Shown here: positions 21,126 through 32,871 of the stretch, piece by piece | Numbering within the stretch: position 1 is the first letter of the stretch | Layout: each line of letters opens with the position of its first letter | NCBI RefSeq assembly: GCF_026745355.1 | Contig: NC_079209.1 | Coordinates: 12,453,813-12,517,812 of the forward strand | DNA from: Beta vulgaris subsp. vulgaris | Lineage: Eukaryota > Streptophyta > Magnoliopsida > Caryophyllales > Amaranthaceae | Reading direction: 5' to 3' | DNA length: 64,000 nt | Notes under the pieces: generated by a model | What the model saw: the letters and a program-made list of their open reading frames with translations, nothing else | Databases searched by the model: none | Told to the model about the DNA's origin: nothing | Made by a program: the position numbers and the translations under genes

Positions 21126-23046
21126 ATCTCTCTTCCTCTATATCCTTTTTCTCTCATTTTCTATGTTATTGCTTGTTTGTTCGAGATACGTTGATATTCT
21201 TTATGTTCAACTTATGTTCCTTTCTTTTTTTGTCTTGACTTTTAACATTATCTATTTTAATATACCTGATTTGTTTTATAATGTATCACTGTATTAGTCT
21301 AATTTTTTACTCTAATTTGTTTAATATTCTATATGACTTGTCTCCTTTTTTATTTCATTTTGGGTAATATCTTGATCTGATTTATTTGTTAACCAATAGT
21401 GACAATATAAATGTCATTTTATTTATTTGTTTTTCATATTAATAATGTTTTGCTCACAAATTGTGTCCTTTATCGGCTTTGGTTTGATTCTTATGTGATT
21501 GTCGTTTTTCTCTAAATCTTCCTACTTTGATCTACAGTTATGATGTTGCGTCTGTTTAGGTATCCATTTGATTTCTTGTACTTGATAATTTCTCACTAAA
21601 TTGGCGCCTCTTCACGTAAAAACTCTTACCTTATGTTTAAAATTTAATAGGATTTAAACCAACAATCCCGTATAGAAATATAGGGCGTCAACCTATTAGC
21701 TAACACATCAACGTTGCTCATTTAAAATGCATTTTTTTCACCTAAATTCTCATGAACGTATCTAAACTAAATTTATCATAACTTATTCAAACTTAATTGA
21801 CCTTATTTTTACTATTGAAATTTATTGATGTTTTGTTTGATAAGGTGTTAAAATTTTATTTGAAGTTGTTTGAACCTAACCGAACTTATCTTAACTAAAA
21901 TGGGCTAATTTAAACTTCATAGACATGCAACTTATTTTTAAAATGAAGAGAAAACATCCTTATATCTAAGAAACCTTATTACAGAATTCATCACTAGATA
22001 TTACATGTATGGAAAGTTTTTCAATGGCTATAATTAATGCTTAAACCTCAACCCTTGGTTTATTTGTATTAACTAATCTTGTCCTTTCATGTACATAGTT
22101 TACTTTAAAAAACAAATCCTAAAAAATGTTATAAATTAATATTATAAAATTGGTACAAGAATCTGCAGTATTGCCTAGAAAACCAAAAATTTCAAAAAAA
22201 CTTACAATATTCTACAACATATTGTAAAAGTTAGTTTGCCTACCTATTTTTTATAATAAACGTTATTTATATATTTATGAAGCCAACTTAATCAATTATT
22301 ATGTTTAAAGCAAAAATCAAATGGTTCACATTAGACAAGATGTAATAGCTACAATTTTATTGTAGCCATATAAAATTATCCTACAGAATGACCATTTCAT
22401 AGAATATTTGGCACCATGTTACATTTCCAAAAACGCCATATTACAAGTGACAATATGACATGGTGCTATGCCGGCACTTGAAAGGTAGGAGACACGTGGA
22501 CTGGAATGCTTGCTTACGTATTGACAAAAAAATTAAAAGACAAATGTAACAACAAGATTAGAATTTCTATTAGTAATTTACAAATATAAATTGATCACCG
22601 ACAACGACTACTCGAGCAATGCATGGGTATGAATTCCGATCCGCATTGAAGTAGAGATTTATCCATAGTTCTACCCTCTTATTTATTCTCTTACGTATAT
22701 ATAAATGATATTATGAGCTTTTAAACTAAAGAATTGAGCTACGATTTTTCGTATGCATAAATAACAATTTATTCCATATTGGCTAACACCAATTGACAAA
22801 AAAAAAACTAGGGGAGGCATTGCTGCCATGTGTCACCTTCCTGTCATATGCTTACCTCATGTCATGTCACATGGTAATATGATATTTTTCAGAAGTTTCT
22901 TAAAATTAAGAAAAAGGTTAGTTATATACTTATAGGTCTAGAATGCTACCCTCTTCAACATGCAAGTCATCACTAAACCATAAATTACGGCTTTTACTTG
23001 TGATAAATTGCCACATGCCAACCCTCTTACCTTTTTATTTATTAAA
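21126..23046. other. AT-rich intergenic DNA, no gene recognised
   Basis: About 1.9 kb with many stops in all frames. I could not assign any bounded repeat. Confidence 0.55.
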
Positions 23047-23408
23047 CTAGTATCTAGGCCCGGGCGATGCCCCGGATTTTCTCTTTGCTATAATTTATTA
23101 GTAGTTAAATAAGTATTCTCATACTCATTTAAAAAAGTCATCTAATTCGTTATATGTATTTCAAACGTTTTACATTCATATGTCATCATTAATTTTGATT
23201 ACGAAATCAATAATGGTATGGTGGAGTAATGGTTGGATTTCTTACTTTCATACTTGAGGTTATGGGTTCGAATCTTTACGTAAACAATTCTTCTTCTTTT
23301 TTTTTTTTACTATATGAGAAAGACGTGGATATAATGTTATTGGATGAGGGAGGGTGACACGTGGCACATATACGTTCTTAGGAACGCCTTTTAATATATT
23401 AGTATAGA
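23047..23408 (-). mobile_element. Small non-autonomous Helitron
   Basis: Read on the minus strand it starts TCTATACTAATATATTAAAA after an A. It ends with a G+C-rich hairpin (CCGGGGCATCGCCCGGG) 10 nt before a terminal CTAG followed by T. TC start, 3' hairpin, CTAG end and A|T insertion with no TSD define Helitrons. At 362 bp it has no Rep/helicase. Confidence 0.82.
23216..23308 (+). repeat. tRNA-like (SINE-related) segment inside the Helitron
   Basis: An A-box-like TGGAGTAATGG and a good B box GGTTCGAATCTT (about 23266-23277) are followed by a CTT/T-rich tail (23280-23308). The spacing resembles the head of a tRNA-derived SINE. No TSD was seen. Confidence 0.5.
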
Positions 23409-23581
23409 TAGGATATAACTTGCGTCCAACAACTAATTTATGCTAAAAGAGTGTTTTTAGCAACATTAAGATGAAACATAATACGATAATGATATAGACT
23501 AATTAAAGATAGATATTTTGGAAGTTAAACAAATTGATTGTGTGACTCATGAAGTGATCGACACTGATGCTATCACATATA

Positions 23582-23743
23582 CTCTCTCTGGTTTTTATTA
23601 GTTTGCCCGTATTTTTTGCACAAATAGGAGAAACAATATTGTGGGATATGAAAGGAAGAAACTATTATTTTATGTTAAAGTTTAATGTAAATTAATAAGG
23701 AACATTAAAAAAAATATTGATAACTAATAAAGACCAAAAATAG
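23582..23743. mobile_element. Stowaway-type MITE
   Basis: 162 bp, same family as 7849-8066. The left end CTCTCTCTGGTTTTTATTAG pairs with the right end CTATTTTTGGTCTTTATTAG (reverse complement), flanked by TA at 23580-23581 and 23744-23745. It has an internal deletion relative to the longer copy. Confidence 0.8.
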
Positions 23744-23745
23744 TA

Positions 23746-24499
23746 TTATCTACTTGTAAAAGTTAAAAAGTTAACCTTTGGTTTTGCTGAAGAAGCTGAA
23801 GCTCTATACTATATCAAGAGTCACACATGGAATAACATATGGCCTATATTATATATGGGCACACTAGATTCCGAAATTATAAATGTTATATTTGCATGTC
23901 TAAGCTACTCTCTCCTACTAAAACGATGCGCAAAAATATTAAAAAAAAATACTCTTCCAAGTTAACAGATAGTCCAAAATACTCACTACTTTATTAGTCT
24001 CTTTTGCAAGGGGTATCTAATGTGTAAAATGGAAGTGGTTGGAATCATTTTCATTCATAGGAAAATCCTCTTTTTTGTCTAGTTCCGGAGAGACAATAGC
24101 TTGGTTATAAGTCCTTAAACTCAATAAATTATGCTTTATATTAGTTTTAGGCAGACTTTAGTTTGGTGTTCAGATTTGAGATTTGCTCTCAAAATGCAAA
24201 TGATAACTTGCACAATATATACACCTTTGCGGCGGGCCTCCCACGCTATTAAGTTAGGCAATAATGAGGCATCATCTCTAGGGCCTTTACTGAGATCCAT
24301 CAGTTGGAGCCAGTGGTAGTTAGCAACTTAGCGTCTCAAGGGCCAACTTCTAGTTGATGGCTTAAAGCTCCCTTCTCTTCACTAATTACCTCTCATGAAA
24401 CGACTCTCAAGTTTGAACGTATAAATGTGGTCCGTGGAAATCTAATAAAGACTTTATATCATTTTGGTTAAAAATTGGAATTGAAAGCGTTTAATTGAT
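23746..24499. other. No gene recognised
   Basis: Unassigned DNA. A moderately G+C-rich patch at 24225-24350 has no similarity I recognise. Confidence 0.5.
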
Positions 24500-24842
24500 A
24501 TTGGCAGTGGTATTAAGTTATTCACTTCAGAAGCCTTGCACATGCTATTTTTTATCAAAAATTTTGGCATATTGTAAGAAATGATGTAACTATTTTTATC
24601 AGTGATATTTTACATGGTTCCATTTCCCCTAATCATGTTAATGGAACTAACATTATTTTAATCCCAAAGGTTAAATCCCCTTTTTCGATGTCAGAGTTTA
24701 GACCTATTAGTTTGTACAATATTTTGTACAAATTAGTTTCTAAAACTTGTTAAACGTCTAGAATCTATTCTTCCCCACATCGTAACTGAAAATTAGAGTG
24801 TCTTTGTTCCTAACCGACTCATTACTGATAATGGCCTTATTG
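24500..24842 (+). pseudogene. LINE reverse transcriptase fragment
   Basis: Peptides in more than one plus-strand frame match the start of a plant non-LTR reverse transcriptase: FYQKFWHIVRN, NIILIPKVKSPFSMSEFRPI, SLYNILYKLVSK and RLITDNGLI. Frameshifts and stops are present (for example at 24748). The fragment ends abruptly at about 24842, where the sequence switches to LINE endonuclease on the other strand. Confidence 0.82.
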
Positions 24843-25320
24843 CTCCCGAAACCATGTGAATTTACTATTTGAGGATGAGATTTCAATGAGTTCTAACCCC
24901 TGCAAAAAAGATTTGAAAGCATTTATACCGTTAGTAGAAATAATTTGACTCTCTTTCCGATGCACCCAATACTTCGTTGAAATCCCCAATAAGTAGACAC
25001 GGTATTTCGGAGAGAACGCAAGTCTGAGATAACTCGTTCCAAACGAGGTTTTGAGCTGCCAAATCACAAGGGTTGTAAATGTTAACAAAAGAGCATTTGA
25101 ATCCCGAGGGTATGATTTTGCCAATGAGCATTATCCAATGTCTTTCTGAGTTAGCAGACTCCAGTTCAAAGAAACTTTTTCTCCATATTGATAATGAGAC
25201 CCCCAGAATTTCCCAAATTCCGTGTCATTCAAAAACAAACATGCCTCCTGTTTTTTTTTTAAAATGCCAAGCTACTGAGCAATCTAAAACGAGGTATTCC
25301 GCATTCTGAGCTGAAGCTTC
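24843..25320 (-). pseudogene. LINE endonuclease (EEP-type) fragment
   Basis: Minus-strand peptides in two frames match the apurinic-like endonuclease of plant LINEs: LESANSERHWIMLIGKIIPS, GFKCSFVNIYNPCDLAAQN, CLLIGDFNEVLGASERES (with the conserved GDFNEV) and ELIEISSSNSKFTWFREQ. Stops and a frameshift near 24950 break it. It lies tail-to-tail with the RT fragment, so the two do not form one contiguous LINE copy. Confidence 0.85.
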
Positions 25321-25826
25321 AAATGCATATACGATCCACAGCAATATACTTCTGATATAAAACGTCCGTTTTTTTCAAAGGTATAGTATTATAAAACTAA
25401 AACACTAACAATATACTTCTGATATAAAAAATTTGGCAAAAGAAAAGATAGCAGAAGGTGATTAGAATGTACTTGGCTGCTACAAACCTACAACACTAAA
25501 ATTGTGAATTGTTAATGAAATATTTGCAGAGCAAGAAACTCCATCTGTGGAATTGCCACCAGACATAGAGCAATGAGTATCTTAGTTCATCTGCCACCTC
25601 TAGCACATGAAGATGCAACAGATACCAGAAGCAATAGTACACTACATGTTTCTCCGGAATTATCTAGAACCACCACCCACAGTAGCTGGGTTGGAGTCAA
25701 TGAGCCTATTTCCATACAGCAGAAAAAATGTGGAGACATCCCTGTGGGTCTACGCGAAAAAATCCACTTTAGTATTGCTTTACATGATTTACAGTCTTCT
25801 CAACTTTGGTTTGTCATATTCAGTTC

Positions 25827-28800
25827 TCAAGAGTCATTGTTGTCACGGATCAAGTTGGTTGGTTCACTTAGAACATATTTCGGCAGGTCATATCTTGCAC
25901 CTGTAAAAGCAATTCAAACATTTCAATATAAGATGTGAAAGATGCCTCATGTTAAACAAAGACGAGTTTAATTAAAACAATTTTAGGTACAGTACCTCTC
26001 TCATCATAGCAAAGAGTCAGGTCAGGGTTTTGCACAATCACTCCAGCACTGTCGATAATTGTCTGTGCCATGCTCAGTTCAGCTTCTGCAGCAGCACGAA
26101 GTGCATCCCAGATTTCTGAAGAGACAGAATTACTACCATTTAACTTGTATTACGACACCCAGCCATTAGAAAGCTATTAGTCTACATTCACCAGATTTGA
26201 GCCCAAATTTACAAACCAACACAAGGAAAGCAACAAAAACATTGGAAAAATACTTCCTACGTTTTTTCGAACTTACTACATTTCACTAAACTGGAAACGT
26301 CATATTACTAGCTACATACTACTTTTGGACACTTGCACACATAAAGGTACAAATCTACCATTAATTAGAATTAGAGTTTGTGGTGGGGACCATGTTTGTT
26401 GGTTTTAAAAGGGGATTTAAACATCTTTCTGGTCCCTTTCTTTCTCTCTTTAACTTTCTTAATATGTGCACTTTCTCTCTGGAGCAAGTGAAAAAAAACG
26501 GAGGTACTAGTAAATGTAAGGAGTTTATCATCTTCCATACAGACCATATAAATTGTAATCTCTCAGCAACAGCTCAACATTAACCAAGACTCCTATTATG
26601 TGTGAAGCTTAAAGATAGAATAAAAAAATATGGTTCTATCACATAGTCTAATATCCCGGTAAATAAAGACAAGGCTAGAACTGACAGTCAGCCCTTACCC
26701 ACCACCCTCCCATCCTTCCGGAAAATAACAAAAGACACCAGAGAGAGTAGCTGAATAGGGCTACATGTGTACAGGGAAAATATTTCCAGTGTGACTCAAC
26801 TGTTAAAAGTAATATTATGCAACAGGACACAATGAAAACAGATAGTCGTCGTCATCAACTTCAAGTCCTAATTATCAGATTGCCAACAGACTATAAACAC
26901 AAAATGAACAACTACTGACATTAGCAAAAGAGCTTTTCATGTGTCTCTGTCGTGGAAAGTTAGGAGATAGACAGTTATAGCAGCATAACTCAAGCATCAA
27001 CATGTGTGTAAATGACATATCATAGTAATTGAGGAGAAAAAACTTAGTTTGGAGCATAAAAAATATTACAGGACATTTAGATGAATACAGCTAGTAGCAA
27101 GTGAAAAGAGCTTCGAATTTAAATATAGTGGTGCAAGTCTTCAAGAGAGCACAGAAGTGTCAGAAGATACAACAATTCACAAAATCCAATTATAGAAAGA
27201 CATAATTTTAGAGAATTGCGCCTCGCATCCTTAAAACCCCAGGTATCTGTTCTTAGAGTCTACCAGTAAGAATTTGGCGCAAGCCTGCAATCCTTCTTAC
27301 CAGGAACATCAGTACAAAAGACTATACTAGACAGGATCCCTCGCCTAACATTAGATGAGTCACCAAACATATAGCACATCATGCACTGGACATGATCCCT
27401 CAACTAACTTTAGATGAGATCGCAAGCTTATAGCTTATCCACAATCCAAGACCAGACATATACTGGTAGCTTCTTTCTGAAAGTTATCTCCCTTTCTTTA
27501 TATGTCAACTCTTCTAGAACAAACTCCATGATAGGCAGCTACTGTACCCAAGTAGATATTAGATATGTTACTCCGACACCTTCATTTACCTCAAATACCG
27601 GGTCACGACACGACACTTCACTTGGATACTTCATTTTAAACTAAAAACTCGTCTTTTTTCTACAAAATAGCTGAGTCGGACACTTGGACACCCATATCCG
27701 AGTAGACACTCAATCCGTGTCTGAGCAACATCGGATGTAATTTCAGAAAAGGAGCATGCATGCTCTTTAGATTAGTAGTTGTACCAACTATATCATCAGT
27801 TCAGAGAGTTTCTATATTGACCAATATCAATCAAAACTTCAGGAAATCTATCTCCTCACATTCCCTTAATTTACACTTAATTTGTCCATCTAAAACAATC
27901 AATAGTTCTACAGTTTGCATAGAGAACTTCAACTATTCTCTCTAGACCAAGGCTAATACCAATCATACAGCTAATAGCAATCAAAAATCTTCTCCTATTT
28001 TTTTGTTCATACATTGTAGAGCTCAAAAATTCACACTTCAACAACTGGAAGGAGAGAGGATGATATATAGAAGTGAGCAAGTATGCAGGCAATGATGGAG
28101 ATAGGACTCTTTTGTCACACCGAATGCAGCATGCCTTAAAAGAGATAAGTGATAAACTAGGAAACATACTGCACACTTGGAGACATTAGAACTCCTCATT
28201 GAAGTAATAGATGCTCCAGATAGATAACAATCAACAAGCTTCTCAACTTCTATCTAGCACCATGCAAGAAGACACATAACATTGATAAAGAACTTTCGCC
28301 ATATTGACTGCACATGTAAGAAATGCATAGTAATAGAACATTATTTACCACGATAAACACCATCATCCATCCAAAGAAAGTCAATGAACCGTCAAACAAG
28401 ATCTCAAGAGCTAGAATACCCCAAGTGGTATAGGTTAAGGGCATGCCATATTCATTGACCATGTTTGGCTATGTATGTTCTGCATTAATTTGTTAACTGC
28501 TATTTTAGGGAACTACTTAAGGAATTCATCAATGTTAGTCACCTTAGAAGTTAAACATAAAAGTATTCCATTTTCAAGATAGAAAAACTATTCCCATTGT
28601 ATCCAAATCCCAACCGTCTTACCCATTGGCATTGTGCAATATTCTCATACAACATCAGTCGGTAACCGGCATTCAACCAATCACCATTCAGCATGTGCTT
28701 CCTCCAGTTATCCTACTTATCTCCCTTAGCCCTCTGCAAAAATGATTTTCTTGCTTTAACAATCCTTTCACATTAGTCTGTGGCTCTGTGCCCTAGGTAG

Positions 28801-31800
28801 TGTTGTTTCGTGTGCACTCAATAGATTTGTCAAACAAGGAGAATTTTAGCATTGCATGCAGCTACCCTGAAGTATTTACTTTTACGTTGAAATGCACAAG
28901 AGGCTGGTGTCATAAATTGTTGTGTGATTTTTTTCTTTCCTCTTTCTCTTATCTCTATGTTTCTTTTCCGTCATATGTCTAGAAATTTCTAAATATCAGG
29001 TGTTCGTCATATAAGTCACAGGGAAAACACATAATTTAGAACACAAAAGAAAGGTACTTTCTCTTACTCATGACTGAGTATTTGAGGTCAGCAACCTAGT
29101 ATACACTGACTGCTACAAAAGGGGTAAAACCTAGAAAAAAGGGATAAATTTATTTATGTATGCCCCACAAGAAACTTGGTTACAGCAAAGTTCATACACA
29201 AAACCCTGCAGAGACAAACCAAACTCCTGAGAACACAAAAGGTTCTAGAGAGCTGGGTTAATGGTCTGGTCCTGGTGGAAAAGACACAATAGACGATAAT
29301 ACTAGAAGGCCACATGCAGCACTGAGGGAACACATGCACGGAAATAGGAGAGCTCAAGCAGCTGCCCATACAATTGCAAATATTTACTGCAATAAATCAC
29401 CAACTTCCTAAGAGCCATAACACCTTCAAAGCCAATCAATATGAAAATCAATGCAGAGCATCGCTTCTTTAACAATCAATTACCTCGCGTGCCACCATAG
29501 TGTGGTGCAGTGTCCCAGAATTCCTCACGCATCCTATTCAGTTGTGTCCTAGTAATCGCTTCAGTATGCCTCCATGGCTTCGGTTTACGAACCCTCTTAG
29601 TGCTACCTGCCCAAGCACAAACAAAGAAATGGTTATAAAGGGTTGGCAATGCAAAATGGCACTCAATGCCTAGTATTGTAACCGGTTTCAAAGTCCCAGA
29701 CTTTTTTTAACACACAGTGAAAATAACTATTAAAACATTGTTCAATTTTTATAAAATCAGGAGCTTTTCTATTGTCCAATTTCAATCACTTCAGATTGAC
29801 AGAATATAAATTACATCAAGGTCATTGGCTTATTCAAGTAAGTTGTAATTTGGTAATTTTAATCATGTTGGACATGCTTCCTTTGGTGGCAGGTATAGAC
29901 CAACTTTTCTTCAACAATTAAGTTTCTCCATAGAACTGGTTACAAACCTGATTGATAACCATGAGTGTCAACAATTTGAGAAACAAAACAGAGAAGGATG
30001 ATAAACAGCAAAGTTGATCAAGGGGAGAGAAGAGCATAATCGTGGATGACACAGATCTCCTTTTATGTAACAATTTTTTTTTTTTTTTGACTAAAAGCTT
30101 ACTTTAATTGTCAGTCCTTGATTTATAATTAATACAATTTACTTCAACAATCATATCAATTACAAAGATGTAATATAGTTTTCATGAGCAGCAAGTATAA
30201 AGCAAAACAGCCTGGTAAGTTGCATTTTCTTTGAAACTTGAGTAAATTAAAAATCTCAATAAAGCGAATTTTGAAAATTTTAATAGTTATAAAGTACTTC
30301 CTCTGATTCTTCAGATGCAAAATTTTCCTTTTTGGTGAGAGAATTAAAAAAAAGAAATTGTTGCATATAAATGAAAACGGAGGAAGTCAGGAAGTATTAC
30401 TTAAGCTTCGTTTGTTTTGGAAGAAAATTATTTTCTCCATTTTCTGTTGATTGGTTGGACAAAGGACTTAAAAAGGAAATTTAAGGTGTGAAAGAGTTTT
30501 CCATCCCTCTATAATAAACATTTTCCTCCAAGATTTGAAGGAAAACCATTTCTTCCACTCTAATTCCCAACATCTCCATTTGCCTATTTTTGCTTAATAA
30601 TTTTCCATCAAACAAACAAAGGAAAACTAATATTCATTATTGTTTTCCAAAGGAACTACTTTCCATGAAAAATGTTTTCTGTCAAATGAAACAGACCCTT
30701 GGTATGTTTTTCCCTGTCTGTAAATCTTTAATAATCGCGTCACAAGTGTTTAAACAAAGTAGCAAAAGTAGAGAACTAAAATTCCAGCAAGTATTTGGCT
30801 TCTTAGAAGCAAATACTTTTTTTTCTTGAGGGGGTCTTATAACCAATACAATTCCCTATTACATATATCAAATTTCATGGAGCAATTCAGAAATCTCATA
30901 GAACTGGCAAAGTTAGGAGAAACTTCCATTTAATTTCACAGGTAACCTAGCTTCTTGACCCCTTGCACCTATTCAAGCACTCTAGAGAGGGGTCTCTCCT
31001 TGCAATTTTTTGCTTTATCACTTAACCTAACCCCCCTCTCCCCCAAAAGTAGAAAAGATAAGAAAGCAGCATGGAATTATGATTTTGTTGAGGAATATAA
31101 GTTTCATTTTTCAGGGTTTTATAAAATAAATGTTCCTATTTGATCACAAGGTTACCCCTCCATCCAAAAATGGTAGTCACTTGTACAATTTAGGAATGTT
31201 TGAGAACTCTAAACTTCTATCAAGATAGTAATAATGTATAATTCGATTTCCACGATCATGTCCCAACTATGATAAAGGGCCAGATCAAAGAAACCACGTC
31301 AACTCCTTCACTATGAGGGGTTAGATTACATATAATGCCATTTGACACATTACATATGTACCTCAACAAAATTGAATTTGCCACAAAAAAAGCTCAAACT
31401 TCAAAAACCAATATAGGATATAACTTGCATGAGCAGTCTCAGACAGTGAAAAGGCTCAGCATCCTGTACCTTGACAAACTAAATCTCTGGCTGACTTCTA
31501 GAATAACGGTACTTAGAAGGTCATGTTACCAAGCAAAATATAATTTAGGTACACAAAAACACAAGAAAAATATGATTTTCCAGCCAGAAATGGCTCAAGA
31601 AGATCGAAAAGAACCTACAGCTGTGGTGGAGAACCAATTATTATCATCTCAGTGCTATTCTGTATAGCTGATAATCAACTTTTAATTTTACTAATAATAA
31701 TCTAGAAGAAAGATTATCATGATCATGCAAGTTTTTTTTCAGGTCGTATGATTCATCCAGAACTACTGTTACCAACTTAATATAGATTCAACCAAGAAAG

Positions 31801-32640
31801 CAAAACAATCATTGTTTTTAATACTAATAACGCAGGCTAGGTTTCTTGTTAACAACTTTGATGACTGCACATTCGATGAATAAATCGAAGTAATCAAAAC
31901 AATGCAAGGCTATTACTGATCATATTAATAATCGAGATTTCTTGATAACTACATTTCCAATTACAGTTCCAATTACTTTCCATAAATTCACACCCAATGA
32001 AAGAACTAAACTTGCAAATGTTCATCTCAGAAAACAAAATTAACAATCAAACAAGCAAATGTTACTAAATCTGCTTCATTAAAAAGTTAATAAAAATATT
32101 CAATTCAAGCCTGCAAAGCACAAGAATCAACAAAACCACTCCACAAGATTCTCAAAAAATAACCAATCATCATTACAAATACAACGTATTGGCCAAAATG
32201 CAGGATCAAAATCATTAACAGAATTCACTACTTAAATGATTACAATTCCAATCACTTTCCATAAAATCATCACGAATGAAAGAATTCAACTCGCAAATGT
32301 TCATCTAAAAGAAAAAATGAAATTTCAAGCAAATGTTACTAAATTTGCGTCATAAGGAAGTAACTCAAACTTCCCCTCAAAGAAAAGAAAAGAAAAGAAG
32401 TAACTCAAACTCGAGATTAAATACAAGACATTCAATTCAAGAGTTTAAAACCACTCCACAAGAGTCTGTATAATCAACTAAATCATAATCTCAAATTCAA
32501 CTTATTCGACGAAATGCAGGATCAAAGTCACAAACAAAAAAGAAAAGTAAAGATTTCAATGAAAAGAGAAAAAGAAAAAGAGGAGAGAGAAATTGAAGCT
32601 CACCAGCAGCACCTTTATCGCGGGAAGATACGCAACCCAT
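25827..32640 (-). CDS. Ubiquitin-domain-containing protein (UBTD/DC-UbP type), 4 exons
   Basis: Exons on the minus strand: 32640-32604, 29606-29484, 26115-25996 and 25900-25827, 354 nt in all, giving 117 residues. Every junction is GT-AG and phases agree (1, 1, 1). The protein starts MGCVSSR, a predicted N-myristoylation plus cysteine-palmitoylation signal for membrane attachment. Then come a basic segment (KRVRKPKPWRH), TRTQLNRMREEFWDTAPHYGG, IWDALRAAAEAELSMAQTII, and YDLPKYVLSEPTNLI near the C-terminus. This is the N-terminal ubiquitin-binding region of UBTD1/2 (DC-UbP) proteins; the C-terminal ubiquitin-like domain of the animal proteins is absent, as in the plant relatives I know. The precise role in plants is not established. 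Introns 1 and 2 are about 3.0 and 3.4 kb, intron 3 only 95 bp. The frame is intact. Confidence 0.93.
26253..26504. mobile_element. Stowaway-type MITE in intron 2 of the UBTD-like gene
   Basis: Ends CTTCCTACGTTTTTTCGAAC and CCTCCGTTTTTTTTCACTTG (right end reverse-complemented) with TA at 26251-26252 and 26505-26506. 252 bp, noncoding. Confidence 0.75.
30297..30386. mobile_element. Short Stowaway-like MITE
   Basis: About 90 bp with left end CTTCCTCTGATTCTTCAGAT and right end CTTCCTCCGTTTTCATTTAT (reverse complement), preceded by TA. The right flank is not TA, so the right boundary is approximate. Confidence 0.6.
30404..30700. mobile_element. Degenerate Tourist-like MITE
   Basis: The left end AGCTTCGTTTGTTTTGGAAG and right end AAGGGTCTGTTTCATTTGAC (reverse complement) form an imperfect inverted repeat. 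Interior runs such as GGAAAAC and TTTTCC pair across the element. TTA precedes it at 30401-30403; no clear right duplicate was found. Confidence 0.5.
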
Positions 32641-32871
32641 GGCGGAAACAATCAGAGCAAAGAAAACAATCAAAGAAAGCCAATCTCTCTCTCTAACTTT
32701 CTCTCTCCTCTTATGTGAAGAAATTAGTATTACAGCAAATCAACAACAGAAGGAAAGAGAGTGGAGTTTCCAGGGGGAAAAAGGGGGGAGAAAATGAGCA
32801 AGAATGAGATGGATCGATGTGTGTAAAAAAGGAAGTAGAAGTTGGGTGTGTAATGGAATTTTTCGATAATT

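Larger units (their letters stand above)
29607..32603 (-). other. Intron 1 of the UBTD-like gene
   Basis: About 3 kb between donor GTGAGC (32603) and acceptor TTGGGCAG (29607). It holds two small MITE-like elements (30297-30386 and 30404-30700). No other coding potential was seen. A long first intron next to a 37-nt first coding exon often carries regulatory sequence, but no specific motif was identified. Confidence 0.85.

Noticed and set aside
24500..25320. Twin-priming (5' inversion) LINE insertion
   Set aside because: The orientation is wrong: RT reads toward the junction with endonuclease inverted behind it, whereas twin priming would place the inverted 5' part upstream of the RT part.
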